Source: Ailanthus altissimus (taxonomy: Eukaryota; Streptophyta; Magnoliopsida; Sapindales; Simaroubaceae). From it: DNA of 64,000 nt. The stretch spans positions 20,174,501-20,238,500 of the forward strand of contig OX327684.1 of NCBI GenBank assembly GCA_946807835.1, given 5' to 3'. Below, in pieces: positions 58,513 to 64,000 of this stretch. Numbering within the stretch: the first letter of the stretch is position 1; the number at the start of each line of letters is the position of its first letter. Below the pieces are notes generated by a model. That model saw only the letters and a program-made list of their open reading frames with translations, ran no database searches and was not told where the DNA came from. Made by a program: the position numbers and the translations under genes.

Positions 58513-59240
58513 ATAAAATCAACTTGCAAATATTTTAAGTTACTTATTGCATTATTATGTTTTAAGTATTTTAATCAAGTCCACTTTATTTTTGGTTGAT
58601 CATTGAATTTATTTTCATTTTGCTATGGTGAGTTTTTATTTCCATTTGTTTTGATTGAACTATAATTGCCTTGTTTGTTGTTATTCAAATGCTATACTAT
58701 TTTGATTGGTTCTTTTTGAGGAGTTATATTTAATGCCTACTTCTAGCATCTTCACTTGTTTTTTAAGCCCTAAATTTTCTTTTACTCCATATTTGTTTAC
58801 AATGTTTAGGTCAAAAAAATTTAATGGGCATGTATTATCGTATTACGAAGGTACAACATAACAAAAGGTTAAAGAAAAGGCACGTGGCACCATTCCAGAA
58901 ATTCTTTAAAAGACTTTCCCATAACAAATTTAAGAAATAATAGAAGCGGTGATTTAGTTATCTAGTTGTTTATTTTATTGCAAGTTCAAATAAGATGTAA
59001 TTTATATCATATTTAAGATATAGTTATCATTAAAGATTAGGATTTTTATAGATTAGAATTGTTATTTAAATATCTATTGTTATCCTTTAATTAGTAAGGA
59101 TGGTAGTTGCTTGTTGGAATTGTATTTAAAGACATAATCTATAAAATGGAGAACAAGCAAGAACTTTCAATAAAATTATGAGATCAGTGAGCTATCTCCA
59201 AAATTGAGTTTTCATATTACAAATTATCAAAACAGAGAAA
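58513..59240. other. Unassigned stretch, possibly the end of a gypsy LTR
   Basis: No gene. The last 150 bp (AAAATGGAGAACAAGCAAGA, CAATAAAATTATGAGATCAG, TTCATATTACA) have the look of the R/U5 end of an LTR, ending near 59220 directly upstream of gypsy gag/protease remnants. No partner LTR is in the window. Confidence 0.35.
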
Positions 59241-59404
59241 GGTAGGAAAAATCCAAACAAGTCTCATTCTCTGGTTAAATTCAAAGGCAGTCCTGAAGTA
59301 TCTTGACACCTATTTGCAGAAGAGAAGGCAGTTATCATCGCAAACCCATGAAAACATGAGGCTCTCCTGTACCCTTCATTTGTTGCTTCAATAGGACTAA
59401 AATG

Positions 59405-59836
59405 GATGTACACTAGGCAAAAGAACTCTATTCTAATTATGACGACCAATTTACACCAAGGCATAAATGCAATAAATTGTTCTAGTTGGAAGGAATCGAT
59501 GTTAATGAGGACTCTGTCGACGACATTAACGAACCTAAGATTTCAATGCATGCTATATCAGGTGCTCCTTCCTCTTAAATAATGTAAATCACTGACGATA
59601 TTCAAGGATAACCATTGTTGATGTAATTAACTTGGGTAGCATTTACAGTTTTGTTAAAGAATTATTGAGAAGCCAGCTTCGAATTCCAATTGAGACAAGA
59701 ACTAATTTAAAAGCAGTGGTGGCCAATGAACGAAAATTGACATGTCATGGACTTTATCGATTGTTACCAATTAAATTAGGTAAACAAATATTTTACTTTG
59801 ACCTCTTTTGATTGCCTTTATATGGTTTTGGTGCGG
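59405..59836 (+). pseudogene. Gypsy D gag end and protease remnant
   Basis: Near 59418 AKELYSNYDDQFTPRHKC is a CCHC knuckle whose first two Cys are now Tyr. EPKISMHAISGAPS at about 59530 is the family start of protease, and ANERKLTCHG (about 59728) with a FYFDLF / LPLYGFGAV segment its end. Cut at 59836 by the inserted LTR; the segment normally linking protease to RT does not reappear on the far side. Confidence 0.75.
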
Positions 59837-61690
59837 TGTTAGAGTTTAAACTAGTGCTTACATGCTATTCCAATATTGTATAAATATTAATTGTTTAATA
59901 TTTATAAAATAAATATTTCAAACAAAATCGTTAATATTAAACATATATATAGTATAATGCTTGTAACATTTCAGACATTATATGATCTAAAAGAGTTTAG
60001 ATCTGGTCTAAAAGAGTTTAGATCAGTATTAAGAGTTAGCAATACTAAGAGTTATAAATGCTAAGAATTAGCATATTATAAGAGTCGGCGAAATTTAAGG
60101 AGTTAGAGTCTTGTTTGAAACGGAACAAAGACCTAAGAGTATACTAGTAATGACATAGTTACAAAGAGCTGCAATAAGTGCTAAGAAATATCATTATGCA
60201 AGTATGTTCTCAAACACTGTGTTTCTGATCTATTTTCACCGATGCGAGTCTATTGGTGAATCCCTTTCATATAGATTAGTATATATCTATATCTGTATAG
60301 TATAGCTGATTTTTCTTAGCTGACCATGAGTTTAGTTAAAGCTTGTATAGACATGCAGATATTCAGTCAGGACTGGATACTGAATAAACTCATGAAGGCC
60401 TCAATAGACATCTTATGAAACTATCAATGATAGGTCCTCTTGAGTTGAGTAGTATTCGCAGTCATTTGACATGAGCGCTACTATAGACTTATAAATGATC
60501 CACCATACTTTTTATTTCACGTATGTCAGAGACCTATTATAGTCTGATCGCTATATATCACTAGGTATGATCCAATGTTCATGGAGTCTGGTGTGCGTAG
60601 GTATGAGATCCATCAGCTTATATAGGTAAGTGTAAATTCGATGCTTTGAGATTGTATCTCACAAAATCTTATAGCCATAAGTATTCAACCCGAGAAATGA
60701 GTTTTTCATAGAGTTAAACAATTTTGCAAAATTGTTTGTGTATATTATTTATCGAGATCCGAATCTGGGGATAAGTTTATGGATAAGCAAATAGGGATTT
60801 GACGATGTTGATCTATATCCCCACACATCCAAGGTATAATGATAGAAGGATTATACGTATGCGTAATGACTTTAACTTGTATGGTTTAATGCGCTGATTT
60901 GTAATATCTATGACGTGTGTGTTGAGTATTAATCACGGACTTATGAAATAGTTTCATTTAATGAACTGGGCATGGACCTAGGGAGTCCCACAATATGAGG
61001 TGTACTCATTATGCACTGGGGGCAGCATACCGGAGTAAATAATTCAATCCAGTAAAATCTAGCAAATTACTATTGTTAAGTTAACTAAAGTATGTGGTAA
61101 AAGTGGAACGTACTTTGGGTTAACTTGGTAACCAAGTAAGGGTTTAAGAGTAATTTCACTTAATTAATTATTTAATTATTAAATAAGCAAGATATTTTAT
61201 TTTATTATTAAATAATATTTAACTTAACTATAGTTAATTATTAATTAAAGAGTTAGGTTGATAGATATTTTGTTTACTTAAGAGTTAAGTAAAACTTAAT
61301 TTAACCTAAGTTAATTGTTAACTCTAGTGTTGGGTTAAAAATTAAAATATTTTATTATTAAATAAAAGTTTAATTTAACATTGATTAATTATTAACTCTA
61401 AGATAAGATTAAAGTGAAATTAAACCTAAATAAAATATAAATTAATTTAAAATTAAATGCATTTGTATATAATAGTGAAATTAATCAAAATTTCATAAAT
61501 GAATATTTTACAAATTTTTAAAGTGGCCACTCATTTAAAGAGAAAGAGAAGAAAATAAATTGTTTCTTATTTTATTATCTCAATTGTTGAATAAATATGA
61601 AACAAACAATTTATCAGATTAAAAGTTAAACTAAATAATTTAAGTGTTAAATTGGTACTAGATTATAGGCTGTCTTTCTAGCCAATTAAA
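59837..61690 (+). mobile_element. Family-1 LTR, copy 3
   Basis: TGTTAGAGTTTAAACTAGTG start, matching 4157-6369 through the AGTCAGGACTGGATACTG-like, TCATGGAGTCTGGTGTG and GACCTAGGGAGTCCCA segments and the AT-rich tail. The 3' end is not canonical; the match fades around 61.67-61.69 kb, so the LTR is truncated or joined to a deletion in gypsy D. Confidence 0.7.
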
Positions 61691-61799
61691 CAATGACTAC
61701 AAACAAACAATTCAGATGCTTCTATCTGAATTCTAGTTGGTCTTTCAATAATCAACCGAACTTTCACCATCTCGACATTGGGATCATTGCATCATTTTG

Positions 61800-62344
61800 G
61801 ACTCTAGTTGTGGATCTATAATAGTATGGCTTTACAGCTATCCTCACATGTAGAAAGATGAGATCGAAAGACAGTGCCAAGACATGTTTAATCAGGGCAT
61901 CATCAGACCCAATTACTCCTTATTTTCATCTCCTGTTATCCTTGTTAAAAAAAGCTAACAATTCTTGGCGCTTTTTTTGTTGACTATAGGGCCTTGAATA
62001 ACAAAACAATTAAGGATAAATTTTCCATCCCCATTATTGATGAATTTTTAGAGGAATTACATGGGGCACATTATTTTTCCAAACTCGACTTATGGTCTAA
62101 ATACCATCAAGTTTGTGTACACTTAGAGAATGTAGAGAAAACAACTTTCTGCACTCATCATGGACACTTTGAGTTCCTAGTCATGCAATTCGACCATATC
62201 AATGCCCCATCAACTTTTCAAGCCCTTATAAATATAATCTTCCAACAATATCTATGTAAATTTGTTATTGTATTTTTTGATGACATACTTATATACAGCC
62301 GCACTTGGGCAGATCATTTGCACCATCTTCGCATTGTGTTTTAA
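61800..62344 (+). pseudogene. Gypsy D reverse transcriptase remnant
   Basis: A decayed approach region (YPHM, MFNQGIIRPNYS) leads into an open frame at 61994-62344: NNKTIKDKFSIPIIDEFLEE, FSKLDLWSKYHQV, ending with the active site VIVFFDDILIYSRTWADHL. The last usual Gly of DLRSGYHQ is Lys here. Frameshifts before and after. Confidence 0.88.
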
Positions 62345-63544
62345 CAATATTCTTTGTTCCTTAAAGAATCTAAATGTTCTTTTGTTCAATCACAGATAGC
62401 CTATTTACGACATATTATATCTGCAGAAGGAGTATGAGATGATGAAGAAAACATTTCGGCAATGATCACATGTCCACAACCTACAACAGTTCAGACTCTA
62501 TAGGAATATTTTGGGCTCACTGGCTATTATCGAAAATTCATCTAGAATTATAGAATTCCCCCTTTATTATTATGCTGCTAAAGAATTCATTCACCTAGAC
62601 CACTAAATCATTGGCAGCTTCCGAGCTCTCAAAAAGGCAATGACTACAACCCTCGTTATGGCACTACCCAACTTTCATAAAACCTTTATGGTTGAATATG
62701 ATGCTTCCGATGTTGGCGTGTGAGTCATTCTACAATAAAAAGGTAAGCCAATAAATTTCTTCAACAGACCTTTGGCATAACACCACCATCACTTATGAAA
62801 AAAAACTCGTAGGTCTCACTAAAGCCATGCGTCATTAGAGGCCGTATCTCTAGGACAAAATGTTTAATTTGCACAGATAATTATTCCCTTAAATTCCTTC
62901 TCGATCAGCAATTTACCACTTCTATTTAGCAACATTAGCTATCCAAATTAATGGGATTTAATTTCATTGTCGAATACTGTGTCGGCAGAGAAAATAAGGC
63001 TGTTGACGCCTTATCTTGCCATGAGGAGGACATTGTTGTCCTAACTACCATATCCATGCCCCAACTCAAGCTCTTTGAAGGTCTTGCAGATGAAGTTACC
63101 CACTCCTCAACACTCAACAAAATGGTCTCTGATATTCAATTTGGGCAGCAGCCACTTTCTTGAAAATTTAATGATGGGCTAATTTTTTTATAGCAACAAA
63201 GTATATGTTGACCCTCACTCTATTTATATCCTCACAGCTTTACAAGATCAGTACCATGAAGGATATTAAAAAATCCTACATCACATATCAATGAATTTTT
63301 ATTGGCCCAAAACATGGCAACACATCCAAGACTACATTTGTTGCTATTTAATTTGTCAAAAAAAAAAGTCAAACGCTTTAACTTGTTAGACTTGTGCAGC
63401 CCTTGCCAGTTTTGCATCACGTATAGGCTGATATATCTCTTGACTTCATTGATGTTTTACCTTTTGCTTATGGGAAGTCTGTTCTATTAGTCGTGGTATA
63501 TCATTTCTCAAAATATGTTCACTTAATTCCATTATCTCACCCAT
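62345..63544 (+). pseudogene. Gypsy D RNase H and integrase N-terminus remnant
   Basis: VEYDASDVGV near 62693 marks RNase H. 62951-63163 reads NFIVEYCVGRENKAVDALSC, the end of RNase H. A decayed HHCC region follows at 63.24-63.38 kb (FYWPKTWQHIQDY), then VVYHFSKYVHLIPLSHP at 63.49-63.54 kb, the start of the integrase core, where the inverted LTR interrupts it. Confidence 0.8.
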
Positions 63545-64000
63545 TGTTTACGCTCAAAATATAACGCGGCTATCGCAGTATAGATTGAGGTGTCGATCCC
63601 ACGAGGAAGCTCTTGGCAAAATAGGTTAGTGAAGTAAAATATTAAAGCAGTAGCAAAGGGTTAATTGATTTAAACGGATGAGATAGAATTGTCTATGAAT
63701 TGAGGAAAATGTCTTATGATGATTTAAGCAAGGCTTTGAGAATCACAATTATGCTTTATAAATCTACTTTATACTTTGATTCGATATTTATAACTCAACT
63801 GAAAGTTTCACATCCCAAACAATCAATCGGAAGGTATGTAATATATAGCACATTTGATAACACATGTATTTGATTTAGTTAAACTCTTTGCAAGCATTAA
63901 CACACATCATGTTATTTATACAAGTTATCTAAGATCGACAATATATCATTTTGACAATATTGCAGTAAAAGATTAACTTGAATATCAAACATTTATTGCC
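63545..64000 (-). mobile_element. Inverted family-2 LTR, runs off the window
   Basis: On the plus strand it begins TGTTTACGCTCAAAATATAA. It is the inverse of 35270-35748 (GATCGACACCTCAATTTATA, TTTACTGCAATATTG, ATATTTGATATTCAAGTT). It interrupts the gypsy D integrase. Solo LTR or full element cannot be told from here. Confidence 0.85.

Larger units (their letters stand above)
59241..63544 (+). mobile_element. Gypsy D: decayed Ty3/gypsy interior, chromovirus-like
   Basis: Broken pol in normal order: end of gag with zinc knuckle, protease, RT, RNase H, integrase start. Gag is almost wholly missing, and a family-1 LTR interrupts it at 59837. It ends where an inverted family-2 LTR begins (63545). 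The RT active site FFDDILIYS and integrase text resemble the chromovirus branch rather than Athila. No LTR pair, so limits are approximate. Confidence 0.8.

Overview
This window comes from the nuclear genome of a flowering plant, almost certainly a eudicot. It is AT-rich and holds one intact intron-bearing gene, an auxin influx carrier of the AUX1/LAX class. Most of the rest is LTR retrotransposons of the Ty1/copia and Ty3/gypsy (Athila-like) groups, inserted into one another, with primer-binding sites for plant initiator tRNA-Met and tRNA-Asp. There are no bacterial or organellar gene clusters.
Layout: 1-4156 is a decayed copia interior, running into a 2.2 kb LTR (4157-6369). A second LTR of the same family follows in opposite orientation (to 8513). 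A 52-bp minisatellite (about 8640-9325 and 15627-16135) is split by a non-autonomous Athila-like element that has gag but no pol (9326-15626). AT-rich DNA follows, then the AUX1/LAX gene (CDS 20676-23987, 8 exons, 477 aa), then about 6 kb of AT-rich intergenic DNA with tandem repeats and LTR remnants.
29830-50764 is a minus-strand locus of unknown identity. It has a decayed coding fragment near 30.0-30.7 kb and a tandem array of about 156-bp units, each holding an exon-like block with splice-like borders (49916-50764). Two copia elements of one family entered it. Copia B (31025-49915, TSD TAATG) was itself hit by a solo LTR (34180-35748) and by a young 12-kb Athila-like element (36347-48398, TSD ATGAA). 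Copia C (50765-58512) carries a 2.8-kb solo LTR (52114-54884, TSD CTAGG). The right end is a decayed gypsy element (about 59095-63544) interrupted by a third copy of the 2.2-kb LTR family and by an inverted copy of the 34180 solo LTR.
The most striking content is in the young Athila-like element. Downstream of integrase, where env-like ORFs sit in relatives, it carries (1) an intact 182-aa ORF with a basic patch and a four-cysteine cluster, and (2) a full-length intronless LONELY GUY (LOG) cytokinin-activating enzyme homologue, disabled in this copy by two stops and one frameshift. A consensus 3' splice site precedes the pair and a TATA box precedes the LOG reading frame. Its leader holds five copies of a short hairpin motif, four of which are also minimal upstream ORFs. 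I read this as a retrotransposon family that captured a hormone-activation gene next to a possible nucleic-acid-binding accessory gene.
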